The notes under the pieces are model-generated. The model did not search any database, had not been told where the DNA came from, and was given only the letters and a program-made list of their open reading frames with translations. A DNA stretch of 64,000 nucleotides from CAXBGS01 sp963975425 (GTDB lineage Bacteria; Planctomycetota; Planctomycetia; Pirellulales; Pirellulaceae): assembly GCA_963975425.1 (NCBI GenBank), contig CAXBGS010000002.1:62001-126000 (forward strand), in the 5' to 3' direction. Of this stretch, positions 29,201-36,846 are shown one piece after another. The position numbers and the translations under genes were made by a program. The number at the start of each line of letters is the position of its first letter. The stretch's first letter is position 1.

Positions 29201-30022
29201 GCCCAACCGACGTTAACCAGTGACCGTATCCCCGATGTCTCCGGCAGCGGTGCAATTCAAGTCGTTTATACCGGTGTCGTTCCGGTCGTCTATAAAGCAC
29301 AACGCACGTTGCTGGCCAGCCTGGTGCAATCGATCGGCATGGCATTCGTGATGATCGCCCTGGTGATGATCGTATTGCTCAACCCCGGGCGATTCCCCGG
29401 TTCATGGCTGTTGCCGGGCCACTTTGGCAATGGCTTGATGGCCGGTGCGATTTCGATGATTCCCAACGTGTTTCCCGTCCTGCTAATCTTTGGAATGATG
29501 GGGCACCGTGGCGTGCTGGTTGATATCGGAACGATGATGACGGCGTCCGTGGCGATGGGTGTGGCTGTTGACGATACGATTCACTTTCTGTCTTGGTTTC
29601 GATCGTACCTGGACAAGGGCCTAGACCGGACCGCTGCGGTGATCGAAACGTATCGCCGCGTCGGTCCGGCAATGACACAAACCACGATCGTTGGCGGACT
29701 GGGGCTGTTCGTGTTTGCCCTTTCGACTTTCACGCCCACACAACGCTTTGGCACCATGATGTTGGTGATGCTGTCTGCGGCGCTTGTCGGCGACCTGGTA
29801 TTACTGCCAGCCCTATTGGCGGGCCCGGCGGGTCGTTGGTTCAAACCTCGAGTGGATGCGCCCACGTCTAGCGGAGAACCAGAATTGCAGGCAACTCCGT
29901 CGCTCAACGATGAGCCGAGCGACACCGCTAGCACGGCGGCCGATGCGAAGGATCCAAGCGACCTGCACGTTCACTTCAAGGCGCAGCGTACCGATCAGCC
30001 GCATCGAGTGAGACGCAAATAA
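26255..30022 (+). CDS. RND/MMPL-family exporter, giant form
   Basis: A 1255-residue integral membrane protein with the duplicated RND layout. The first helix is at about 12-30, a large periplasmic domain follows to about 425, then helices at about 430-590 (SILVGVVLSYLCFGSLKITTM and following). A cytoplasmic loop leads to the second-half first helix at about 648-665. A second periplasmic domain runs to about 1025, then the last helices to about 1195. The segment ASVAMGVAVDDTIHFLSWF carries the paired Asp residues of the RND proton relay. A charged tail ends the protein. It most resembles the predicted-exporter/MMPL branch that moves lipids. No membrane-fusion or outer-membrane partner is adjacent. 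The cargo is unknown. Confidence 0.88.
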   Translation: MTRPLLERRSPVGISYALLVLTVFFFVMPSAFRAARLSLSQKENNVKDWLPSDFPETAELEWFGDHFAGESFVLATWPGCTSDDQRLNLFRRKLVHESDTYDPSTDFSPELAEQFERARKIGRELSLLPSGSRFNNWGGQQEKWLGTPSGAWYYITPDGRLYRWEEAVNGPAAGIRSISRALGKHELQGQFVTAFGSPSTPDKANPFYNDTSLLCAPLFHTVQTGDSIVAELAREGGALWPVDLTDENRRSEVARRRAVDRLTGTLFAPAMPHDFGWTAAAFREAVPPEERSDLPEDFDAKVAETLELIAAEQFDGSAEAIRHADTAQRTAVWYQVFDAVGVEPPPRLTCVLVTLTETGKNNLPYAIGRGVMGGPRGRLLQLAEECGIEAAPAPSMAPPPFNTPHVEASSGRPPLRLGGPPVDNLAIDEEGSITLVRLVGYSILVGVVLSYLCFGSLKITTMVFIVGGSAAMLSMSFVWWTNGRVDAILMSMPSLVYVLGISGAIHVINYYRDEVRSGGKSGAPGRALRHALLPCSLASVTTAIGLASLSTSNLAPISNFGMYSAIGVIATLAVLFTYLPAALQTFAPNFSVAKTDDLKSQSSPAHAAQPHAPISVEPEPPQESRLSEMWAGVGRWITSHHVPVTAVCLIALVAASFGLTKIHTSVQLLKLFDPDSRIIRDYAWLEDNFGKLVPMELIVRVPPSSQSEQLQTRGDAASDPVAVATSLSMLERVEAVSRIEKVVRRTLGETGLGVVGQSMSADTFLPPLPAPRNGYWPTRTLFNKELLDGRAELLNSDYLRVEKSGPYANSELWRISLRVGALSDVDYGQFISTLRTAVEPALRAYDTRDELMRQLALNDDGQPEAVSVKDQIIVVGSARPRTLDEIAVMTDAAADEDAHSLEPSDSADRIKTREIYLSTLGELLSGEAIKTPAWVDPQVNNKWRDHIAKVEAVVWLGGDGLTKDDFAGAKRLIDARAIYETTAQPTLTSDRIPDVSGSGAIQVVYTGVVPVVYKAQRTLLASLVQSIGMAFVMIALVMIVLLNPGRFPGSWLLPGHFGNGLMAGAISMIPNVFPVLLIFGMMGHRGVLVDIGTMMTASVAMGVAVDDTIHFLSWFRSYLDKGLDRTAAVIETYRRVGPAMTQTTIVGGLGLFVFALSTFTPTQRFGTMMLVMLSAALVGDLVLLPALLAGPAGRWFKPRVDAPTSSGEPELQATPSLNDEPSDTASTAADAKDPSDLHVHFKAQRTDQPHRVRRK

Positions 30023-30233
30023 GTCGAGTGCGAATCAAGTCACTCGCCAGTCGTCACGTTCGGCCAATCAGGGTGGGTGCCACATCAATTGGCCTGAGCG
30101 GATCGCTCGCACAAGCCAACTGCCGGCGGAACAATCATCGCCGTCTCGTGCGTGCAACCGGCGAGTCGGTACCCGACGCGCGGCCTAAGACGCGCGCCGT
30201 TGGCGCACCGCGAGAGGTGGTTCGGGAACGTGA

Positions 30234-31535
30234 CTAACGCTGCATCGGTTCGCCACGCGGCGTCCACTTGGCGGTTGCGACGGATTGATCAACACGCAGT
30301 CGACCTTCGCACCGCATTTCTTCTTCACCCGCTACCAGCCGGACATGCACGATCACTTCATCGCCGAGCGGCTGCGTATCTTGCCACTGCAACGCGATGT
30401 GCAACCCGCTGACCGGGTGCGAACGCACGAGCTTGGCGACTTGTTCAGACGTAAAATCCCAACGACCGATCTTTGCTTCGCTGGGCGGTAATGCGGGATC
30501 GAGCACAACCAACGAAAGATCGGCGTCCACGTCAAACGACGAAAGGTCAACCATCCGCCCGTTGCGATCCAAGGCGTTGACCACGACAAACAAGCCATCG
30601 ACTTCGTCATCCTGATCGAACTGATGCCCACCGGAAATCCCGGGATGAATCTTCAATTCTTGCGGTGGTTCTGTCGCCGGTGCAAGCTGCTTTTTCTTTG
30701 CCTGCAGCGACTCAGGCAGTTCGACTTGACCGGGCGGCTTCTCCGGTTCATCTCCCTGTTGCGGTGGCGGCAGGATCTCGCCAGGCACGATTGGCGGCAG
30801 CAACAAATCATCGGGCCCCGGCGGTTCAGGCAAACCCGGAGCCGGGGGCAATTCGAATTTCGGTACCGAATCACGGTCGCTTTGCTTGGTTTGATCGGTT
30901 CCCGCCCCGGTGTCGGCGGCGTCCGTGTCCGGGTCAGGCGTGGGAATCGCAATCGGTCCCGCTGGATCCCTCAGCGGTGATCGATCCGACGGATCCCTTG
31001 GCGTCGGTGGATCAGACGACGCAGAAGACTCGTCACCAAATTCAGGGAATGTCGTTCCGGATTCAAGCTCGCCAGGATCGACTCGCTGACCTTCATCGAT
31101 GTAACTTTCAATCGGATCACTGCCGGCTGGATCGCTGTCGACTGGATCACCGTAATCTGGGTCGCCGTAATCTGAGTCGCCGTAATCTGGGCCGCCGTAG
31201 GCGGGATCGGAAATCGGCGCGGGATCGACCGGCGGACCATACGATTGATGGACGCGATCGTTCATACGCTCGGGAGTCGATCGCGACCGGATCGCACGTT
31301 CCTGCTCGAGCTTATCGCGAAGCACTCGGTTTTGATAATCAGCGTCGTATAGCTGGTCTTCGAGGACACGAATCTCGCTGGCCATCTTCTGGTGATAAAC
31401 ATCGCGGTGGGCGCGGCTGCGACAGCCACCGAAACTTGCGACCAGGGCGAGTCCCAGCGCCGCGCATGAGCCAACGGACAGGCGGATTGGCCGGTCGTCA
31501 GACGCTTGCGGATCGAAAGTTCGACGGAAAGGCAC
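30234..31535 (-). CDS. envelope protein with coiled coil and low-complexity linker
   Basis: A 433-residue protein. A hydrophobic segment near 22-37 ends GGCRS and could be a lipoprotein signal, but the lipobox is poor. A coiled coil (about 48-80, EIRVLEDQLYDADYQNRVL) follows, then a Pro/Asp/Gly-rich linker including a YGD-repeat encoded by a 15-bp tandem repeat. Another Pro-rich stretch runs to about 290. The C-terminal domain (about 300-433) is beta-rich and contains the VDGLFVVVNALDRNGR and VIVHVRLV strands. No enzyme motif was seen. Probably periplasm- or outer-membrane-attached. It is convergent with the RND gene. Function unknown. Confidence 0.7.
   Translation of the reverse strand: MPFRRTFDPQASDDRPIRLSVGSCAALGLALVASFGGCRSRAHRDVYHQKMASEIRVLEDQLYDADYQNRVLRDKLEQERAIRSRSTPERMNDRVHQSYGPPVDPAPISDPAYGGPDYGDSDYGDPDYGDPVDSDPAGSDPIESYIDEGQRVDPGELESGTTFPEFGDESSASSDPPTPRDPSDRSPLRDPAGPIAIPTPDPDTDAADTGAGTDQTKQSDRDSVPKFELPPAPGLPEPPGPDDLLLPPIVPGEILPPPQQGDEPEKPPGQVELPESLQAKKKQLAPATEPPQELKIHPGISGGHQFDQDDEVDGLFVVVNALDRNGRMVDLSSFDVDADLSLVVLDPALPPSEAKIGRWDFTSEQVAKLVRSHPVSGLHIALQWQDTQPLGDEVIVHVRLVAGEEEMRCEGRLRVDQSVATAKWTPRGEPMQR
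31151..31210. repeat. in-gene tandem repeat, about 4 x 15 bp
   Basis: Units of 15 bp starting CGTAATCTG at 31151, 31166 and 31181, with a degenerate fourth at 31196. On the minus strand they encode a YGD(S/P)D pentapeptide repeat in the linker of the envelope protein. Confidence 0.85.
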
Positions 31536-31866
31536 AGCTGCGACGGGTGTCTCGTGCGGAATTTTTTGGGGCCCAATGAGCTCGCTTCAGCAGCAATCGG
31601 TTCAAATTGACGCAAATTGCCGACTCACGAACCCTGCGATTAGCAACCCGGCCCCCACCGGGTCAACTGCGGATGAGCGGCTTGGCAAAATAGGTAACCT
31701 GCAGGCATCTAGAATGCGTTCGACTTATCGCCAAGATGCGTCCACGGATGCAGGTAGTGAGCTCAGCCAGTCGGTTCAGGGCTACAACGCGAACATCGCC
31801 CGATGATCTCTGCTGGCGATCTTTGCTGGCAATCCGTGATTCGCTAGGCAGCGATTCGCCACGTCG
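31536..31866. other. intergenic gap with 13-bp repeat
   Basis: 331 bases between two minus-strand genes. It holds a 2 x 13-bp repeat at 31804-31829. Otherwise nothing was recognised. Confidence 0.45.
31804..31829. repeat. tandem repeat, 2 x 13 bp
   Basis: GATCTCTGCTGGC followed directly by GATCTTTGCTGGC, one mismatch. Confidence 0.75.
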
Positions 31867-33117
31867 TTATTTTCCCAGCAGTTCAGCTGCTTGCCGTTGT
31901 GCCGATCGGCGATCCTGGTCGCTTCCGAATCCCAGGCTATGATCACGAAACAAGAGCAATGGATCGGCCTGCAGTTCCGTGAAACCGGCGCGACGTGGAT
32001 CGATCCCTTTCCGCTGCAGCGCGAGTGCCAACGCGACGTCGCGGACCTCGGTGCGAATTTTGGTACGGCGTGACGCGATCAGCTGCCAAACATGAGCGGT
32101 TCGATCGTCATCCATGCGTCGCAACAACTCTTTCGCTAGCCCATCACGCTGCAAGACGTTGGCGGCTAGCATCGCAGTGACCAATGACGAGGGTGTCGCA
32201 TTCGCATCTGTAAACACGCGATCACAAATCGATCCGGCGTGTTCACGACAATCGTATCGCATCGCCACCAACAGTTGCTCACGAGGCGTACCGACATGGC
32301 CACGCGTGACCAGCCAGTGATTGACCAAACGACCGACGACACTTCGTTCGTTCGCCGACGTCGGTTGCGGCCCAAGCCCAGAGTTGCACAATGCGTTGAC
32401 CACTCGACGCGAAAGATCGTTCACGTCAGTTCTGGGAAACGAGCCCGACGCTGTGCCTGCGACGGGCAGATCGGCGATTAGGATCACAGCCCACCGAATC
32501 GAGTCACCTTTCGCGGCACGGTAGGGATCAAACGATTGGCCAAAACCATTGGCATAGGTGTTTTGATCGATGGCGTGCAGCGCCGCGCCATGTTTGTGAA
32601 CGACTTGGTCAAAAAAATCGCGGGCCGCCTGATCGCTGCCGACCGCAGTGAAATATCGGCGCCAACCGGGCAAGTCGATTTGTTCCGGCGGGCAAGCCGA
32701 ATCGTGCAACCGCGAAAGCTGTTCGTCGAACCGTTCGAGCTGGAATCGCTGCAAAATCGAAAGCGATTGATGACGAATTTCTAGTGACGGGTGCCGCAAA
32801 GCATCAATCAACAATTCGTTCACCTGGACACTGTCGCGATGAACCGACAACTTCCGTTGTGCCCCGGTACGAACCTGATACGAATCGTCGCCAAGGTCGG
32901 CGATCCACTGGGCCGCGCTCGATGGCTGGGCTGCGCTCGATGGCTGCGTCGTGCTGGATGGCTGCGTCGCGCTCGACGATTCGAGGGTTACCGGATCGCC
33001 GCCCAGTGCCCGCAGAATCATGAGTGAACTTACAATCGCGGCTGCCCAAAAAGCGCGTACGACCGTCGGCCCGTCGTGCTTTGCCAAAGCGATGAAATAT
33101 GGAAAGGTGTGGCGCAT
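31867..33117 (-). CDS. membrane-anchored HEAT-like repeat protein
   Basis: A 416-residue protein. A hydrophobic segment (about 21-38, VRAFWAAAIVSSLMILRAL) is a signal anchor. A linker of repeated SSATQP-type hexapeptides (about 49-72) is encoded by an 18-bp tandem repeat. From about 70 the sequence (WIADLGDDSYQVRTGAQRKL, then LLIDALRHPSLEIRHQSL) looks like HEAT/armadillo helix pairs, as found in many planctomycete envelope proteins. The central region contains HKHGAALHAIDQNTYANG and resembles no enzyme site I know. Probably a protein-interaction scaffold. It diverges from the GlmU-like gene. Confidence 0.65.
   Translation of the reverse strand: MRHTFPYFIALAKHDGPTVVRAFWAAAIVSSLMILRALGGDPVTLESSSATQPSSTTQPSSAAQPSSAAQWIADLGDDSYQVRTGAQRKLSVHRDSVQVNELLIDALRHPSLEIRHQSLSILQRFQLERFDEQLSRLHDSACPPEQIDLPGWRRYFTAVGSDQAARDFFDQVVHKHGAALHAIDQNTYANGFGQSFDPYRAAKGDSIRWAVILIADLPVAGTASGSFPRTDVNDLSRRVVNALCNSGLGPQPTSANERSVVGRLVNHWLVTRGHVGTPREQLLVAMRYDCREHAGSICDRVFTDANATPSSLVTAMLAANVLQRDGLAKELLRRMDDDRTAHVWQLIASRRTKIRTEVRDVALALALQRKGIDPRRAGFTELQADPLLLFRDHSLGFGSDQDRRSAQRQAAELLGK
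32917..32988. repeat. in-gene tandem repeat, about 4 x 18 bp
   Basis: Units built on GCTCGATGGCTGCGTCG start at 32917, 32935 and 32953, with a degenerate copy at 32971. They encode the SSATQP/SSTTQP/SSAAQP linker on the minus strand. Confidence 0.85.
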
Positions 33118-33386
33118 ACAGGACGGACGACGCGCACGGCTCGATTAGAACAGCCGTGCTGGAATGGAATCAGGCTACTTTCGACATTCCCCCAGAAACA
33201 GCTTAGTTGCCCAAATAGCCGCACCACGGACACTAGCCGCCGGATCGAGTCGTCAAGGCCTCAAGACGTCGACGCTGATTCGGTTAAACTGCGTTATCGA
33301 TACAACCGAACGTCCTTTCGTCCGGTCTCTTTCGTCACCGGTTTTCCGCACCGACAACTCCCTCTTCCCGATACCGCAAAGTTCTC

Positions 33387-34640
33387 ATGCAAATCATTTG
33401 CTTCGAAGACGACCTCGTTGACCAGCTTCGACCGATCACGTTAGCGCGTCCCGCGTATGCCATCTCTTGCGCGAGTATCCGGCTGATCGAATTGTTGCAG
33501 CGTATGCCCGGCAATGTGTTCGTATCGGTGCGAGAACACTTGCGAGAGCTCGAAAAGAGCGATCGAGGCGTCGAAGCGGTCGGCGAAATTGATGATTCCG
33601 ACGGCGTTCTATTGGTCAACGCGAGGCTGGTCCCACGCGTTTCGATCGAAGCGAAACTCAAAACACTCGCGGCATCCACCCAAAGCGCTGCGGTGCTGGA
33701 TCGAGAATCAGGCGCGGTACTGGCGGCACGACTGACGGCGAAGGACCTTGCCAACCGCCGCGCCGAATTGGCCGAGTCCAAAGATGTCGCCAAGACACTG
33801 GCATCGATCGCAGGGAGTCAAGTCGCATCGGATATCAAACTGGATTGCTTCGTTTGGCCTCACGACGTTGTGCAATGTCACATGAACGAGATGCGTGACG
33901 CGATGGAATGGAGAGTTGCCAGTGGCGAATACCAACAAACCACCGACGGCGTCTTCTGTGGTGAAGGCGTCGAAATCGGCGAGTATGCGTCAATCGATAC
34001 ATCCAGTGGCCCCATTGTCCTGGATGACGATGTCCGCGTCGGACCGTTTAGTTTTCTATCAGGCCCGGTCTATGCGGGGAAATCAGCACGCGTGATTGAA
34101 CACGCCGCGTTGAAAGACGGTGTCGCACTGGGGCACACGGTCAAGATTGGCGGTGAAGTCGAAGCTTCCGTGATCGAGTCCTATACCAATAAACAGCACC
34201 ACGGATTTCTCGGTCACAGCTACCTGGGAAGCTGGATTAACTTGGGTGCCGGCACATGCAACAGTGACCTGAAGAACACTTACGGAAAGATCAACATCCA
34301 ATACGGTGAACGAAAGTTGGCCACGGGAATGCAATTCCTCGGATGCATCATGGGCGACTACTCCAAGACGGCGATCAACACCAGCATCTTTACTGGGAAA
34401 GTGATTGGCGTCTGCAGCATGCTGTACGGATTTGCAACGTCCAATGTTCCAAGTTTTGTGAACTACGCCACGCTGTTCGGCCAGTCGTCGTTGCTGCCCG
34501 CGGAAGTCATGATCAGCACACAAGCACGCATGTTCGCGCGTCGAAATGTGGCACAGCGAGAATGCGACAAGCAATTGATCCATCAAATGTATCGATTGAC
34601 CGAACCCGAGCGAGAAGCGTCTGACCAATACCTGATGTAG
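33387..34640 (+). CDS. GlmU-like putative sugar nucleotidyltransferase / hexapeptide acyltransferase
   Basis: A 417-residue protein of the NTP_transf_4 (PF13562) plus left-handed beta-helix type. The N-terminus (MQIICFEDDLVDQLRPITLARPAYAI) has the family LRPITLARPA element instead of the GlmU GxGTRM loop. The C-terminal half (about 195-380) has hexapeptide repeats such as GVEIGEYASID, VRVGPFSFLSG and IGGEVEASVIE, then NLGAGTCNSDLKNTYG. By family it may make UDP-sugars or acetylate glucosamine phosphate for envelope polysaccharide, but activity is not established. The next gene starts about 290 bp downstream on the same strand. Confidence 0.82.
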   Translation: MQIICFEDDLVDQLRPITLARPAYAISCASIRLIELLQRMPGNVFVSVREHLRELEKSDRGVEAVGEIDDSDGVLLVNARLVPRVSIEAKLKTLAASTQSAAVLDRESGAVLAARLTAKDLANRRAELAESKDVAKTLASIAGSQVASDIKLDCFVWPHDVVQCHMNEMRDAMEWRVASGEYQQTTDGVFCGEGVEIGEYASIDTSSGPIVLDDDVRVGPFSFLSGPVYAGKSARVIEHAALKDGVALGHTVKIGGEVEASVIESYTNKQHHGFLGHSYLGSWINLGAGTCNSDLKNTYGKINIQYGERKLATGMQFLGCIMGDYSKTAINTSIFTGKVIGVCSMLYGFATSNVPSFVNYATLFGQSSLLPAEVMISTQARMFARRNVAQRECDKQLIHQMYRLTEPEREASDQYLM

Positions 34641-34670
34641 CGGGGCGTCCGCGAGGCGACAAGCAAGCAA

Positions 34671-34721
34671 GATGGACTGACGCACGCGATGAACTGACGC
34701 ACGAGATAGACTGACGCAGGA
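34671..34721. repeat. tandem repeat, 3 x 17 bp
   Basis: Units 34671-34687, 34688-34704 and 34705-34721 share GAT-GACTGACGCA and lie 30 bp after the GlmU-like stop codon. Intergenic. Confidence 0.85.
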
Positions 34722-34928
34722 CAAGCGACCGTCCCTTCGGCGATCGCCCTCATCCATCGTTTGCCATTCTTGACCGATCGGAGCCCCGGAAGACACGTCA
34801 AACATTGCGGTGCTTTGCTCGACACTTTTCGCATCCTACCCTCGCGATCCAGGGTGACAAGAAATCGGCCAGATGCTAGGCTGATCGCTGATACCTGTAC
34901 CCTCTTCCCTATCACTTGATACCTTCCC

Positions 34929-35456
34929 ATGTTCTACGCCCTGGTACTGCTGGTTGCCGCGAGCCGATTTTTGCCGCATCCGCCAAATGTTGCGTGTGTC
35001 TGTGCACTTAGTTTGTTCGCAGGGTGCTACTTGCAGGGCCGAAAAGCCTACTTGGTACCACTAAGCGTGTTGCTGTTGAGCGACATGATTGGCCAACTGA
35101 TGGGGATTCCCGGAAAAGGGTTCTACACTGCAGCGCCGATGATCGCGGTTTACGGCGGCGCACTTGCTGCTATCCCGCTGGGCCGTCTGCTCCGCTCGGA
35201 CAAGAAATGGTGGAAGGTACCTGCCGCTTCCGTCACCGCATCCACCGCGTTCTTTCTGATCAGCAATTTTGGCGTTTGGCTTGGGCCCTGGTACCCGACC
35301 ACCGGTGCGGGCTTGGTCGCTTGCTATGCCAACGCAATCCCCTTCTATGGCTACACACTAGCCGGCGATTTGGTGTACACCACGCTGCTGTTTGGTGCTT
35401 GGCAATTCGGTCCTGCCGCCCTCCGAATGCCCGCGCCATCCTTGGCCCGATCTTAG
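34929..35456 (+). CDS. DUF6580-type integral membrane protein
   Basis: A 175-residue protein with five or six hydrophobic helices. It begins MFYALVLLVAASRFLPHPPN and has ASTAFFLISNFGVWL and the end segment YTLAGDLVYTTLLFGAWQF. The RFLPHPPN start and F-x-SNFGVW core are typical of DUF6580, which resembles vitamin-transporter substrate-binding (ECF S-type) proteins. The substrate is unknown, and no ECF ATPase is nearby. Its stop codon lies in a 13-bp tandem repeat. Confidence 0.8.
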   Translation: MFYALVLLVAASRFLPHPPNVACVCALSLFAGCYLQGRKAYLVPLSVLLLSDMIGQLMGIPGKGFYTAAPMIAVYGGALAAIPLGRLLRSDKKWWKVPAASVTASTAFFLISNFGVWLGPWYPTTGAGLVACYANAIPFYGYTLAGDLVYTTLLFGAWQFGPAALRMPAPSLARS

Positions 35457-35477
35457 GTCACCGGCTTAGGTCACGGA
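35452..35477. repeat. tandem repeat, 2 x 13 bp, spanning a stop codon
   Basis: CTTAGGTCACCGG (35452-35464) is followed by CTTAGGTCACGGA. The first unit contains the TAG stop of the DUF6580 gene. Confidence 0.75.
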
Positions 35478-35669
35478 ACAAGCTCACCGGCCGCGTCGCC
35501 TCGACAATTTGCCGCACACCCGGCAGGCGGCGACTGCGATACTCGTTGCGTTCATACGCCGGGGTGCTTGACGGGTTCGCAGGTCGGCTGGCCTGATAAT
35601 TTGCGTAGCGCAGCGAAAACCGTGACAATGATGTGACGCTCCTCTCACATCCCCTCGACTTCTCACGGA

Positions 35670-36842
35670 ATGCCTGCGATGCGACAGCGCAATCGAGGAT
35701 TCACCAAGATCGAATTAGCCGTTGTGATTGCGTGCCTTTTGATCCTGACGTGGATCGTTATTCCAAGCTTCAACCATCGTCCTCCACATCGTCGATCTCA
35801 ATGCACAAATAACCTCAAGAATCTCGCTCTCGCCACGATTCAGTTGGACGCTACGCACGGGCACCTGCCGGGATTCGTCAATGACTTCGGCTATTTTCCC
35901 GGAGGTGCAGATCCGTCGGACGCGGACAACTTTGGCGGGTCCGTTCCCAGTCATCGGAAGATTGGCCCCTGGGGTGTGGCATTGCTGCCCTGGCTCGATG
36001 CCCTGCCAACCTACGAGCACTGGACGGAAGATCGATATCCGATCATGCACAACGGCAACGGCGATCTTGATGCGTCCGAGGGAGTCGCCGGGATTGGATT
36101 CCACCCGCTGTCGGCGCCTCGCCTTGCGATTTTCATCTGTCCGTCCGCTTCGACCAACGCCGACGGGTTGGGTCACAATCACTATGTCGCCAACAACGGC
36201 ATGTGTCACCGGGGTCCTGAGGGCGCAAACTTCTGGGCGATCCAGCGCGGCAACGAAACGAACCCGATGGACTTTGCCGGTTCAATGAAGCGTGCCAACG
36301 GAGCATTCAACAACCAAGTGAATGCCACCGATCATGCCGGTAATCAGGTTCCGGCCGGCCCTAAAGTCAAGCTGTCCGACTTCCGGGACGGGCAGAGCCA
36401 CACGCTGCTATTTAGCGAGAACCTGCAGGCGCTTCCGTGGCACCGGGCAGGATTTGTCGACGCCGATCGGTTTGTCGCGTCGGATGCATCGCAAACGTTC
36501 CTGTACGATCCGACGAGCCGATATGTGCACGGTGTCGTCTGGCATTTCGAGGACAAACATCACGCCGCGAATGCTCCGGATGTCAATCCGCTGCATCGCA
36601 TCAATGGCACTTACCGGGGTATCGAATTGACGCGGGTCAGCATGTCGCTCGCGAACGCCCATCATTTGGCGCGTCCGTCATCGGCGCACGTCGGTGGCGT
36701 GAATGCGGCGATGGCAGACGGTGCCACCCGATTCATCTCCGACTCGATTGATTACCGAGTCTACCAAGCACTGCTGACCTTGCACGGCAAAGCCAGCGAT
36801 GTGCCGGAGCCAAAATTCGTGGTGACCGATGAGCACTTTTAG
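35670..36842 (+). CDS. DUF1559 prepilin-type protein (paralogue 3)
   Basis: A 390-residue DUF1559 protein. The leader MPAMRQRNRG is followed by FTKIELAVVI, with the pilin Glu at mature position 5 and a helix ending ILTWIVIPSF. The NNLKNLALA segment replaces the usual NNxKQIGLA. The H-X9-DG motif is HVGGVNAAMADGATRFIS. It is more divergent than the pair at 8297 and 10685 and lacks their GALGTRASKE tail. The ATG at 35670 or 35679 could be used. It converges on the PQQ gene with only 4 bp between stops. Confidence 0.88.
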   Translation: MPAMRQRNRGFTKIELAVVIACLLILTWIVIPSFNHRPPHRRSQCTNNLKNLALATIQLDATHGHLPGFVNDFGYFPGGADPSDADNFGGSVPSHRKIGPWGVALLPWLDALPTYEHWTEDRYPIMHNGNGDLDASEGVAGIGFHPLSAPRLAIFICPSASTNADGLGHNHYVANNGMCHRGPEGANFWAIQRGNETNPMDFAGSMKRANGAFNNQVNATDHAGNQVPAGPKVKLSDFRDGQSHTLLFSENLQALPWHRAGFVDADRFVASDASQTFLYDPTSRYVHGVVWHFEDKHHAANAPDVNPLHRINGTYRGIELTRVSMSLANAHHLARPSSAHVGGVNAAMADGATRFISDSIDYRVYQALLTLHGKASDVPEPKFVVTDEHF

Positions 36843-36846
36843 AATA

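Noticed and set aside
30665..31579. Plus-strand open frame of about 304 codons
   Set aside because: Antisense to the coiled-coil envelope protein; Arg-rich composition typical of a shadow frame.
34083..34805. Minus-strand open frame of 240 codons
   Set aside because: Mostly antisense to the GlmU-like gene, with no recognisable motif.
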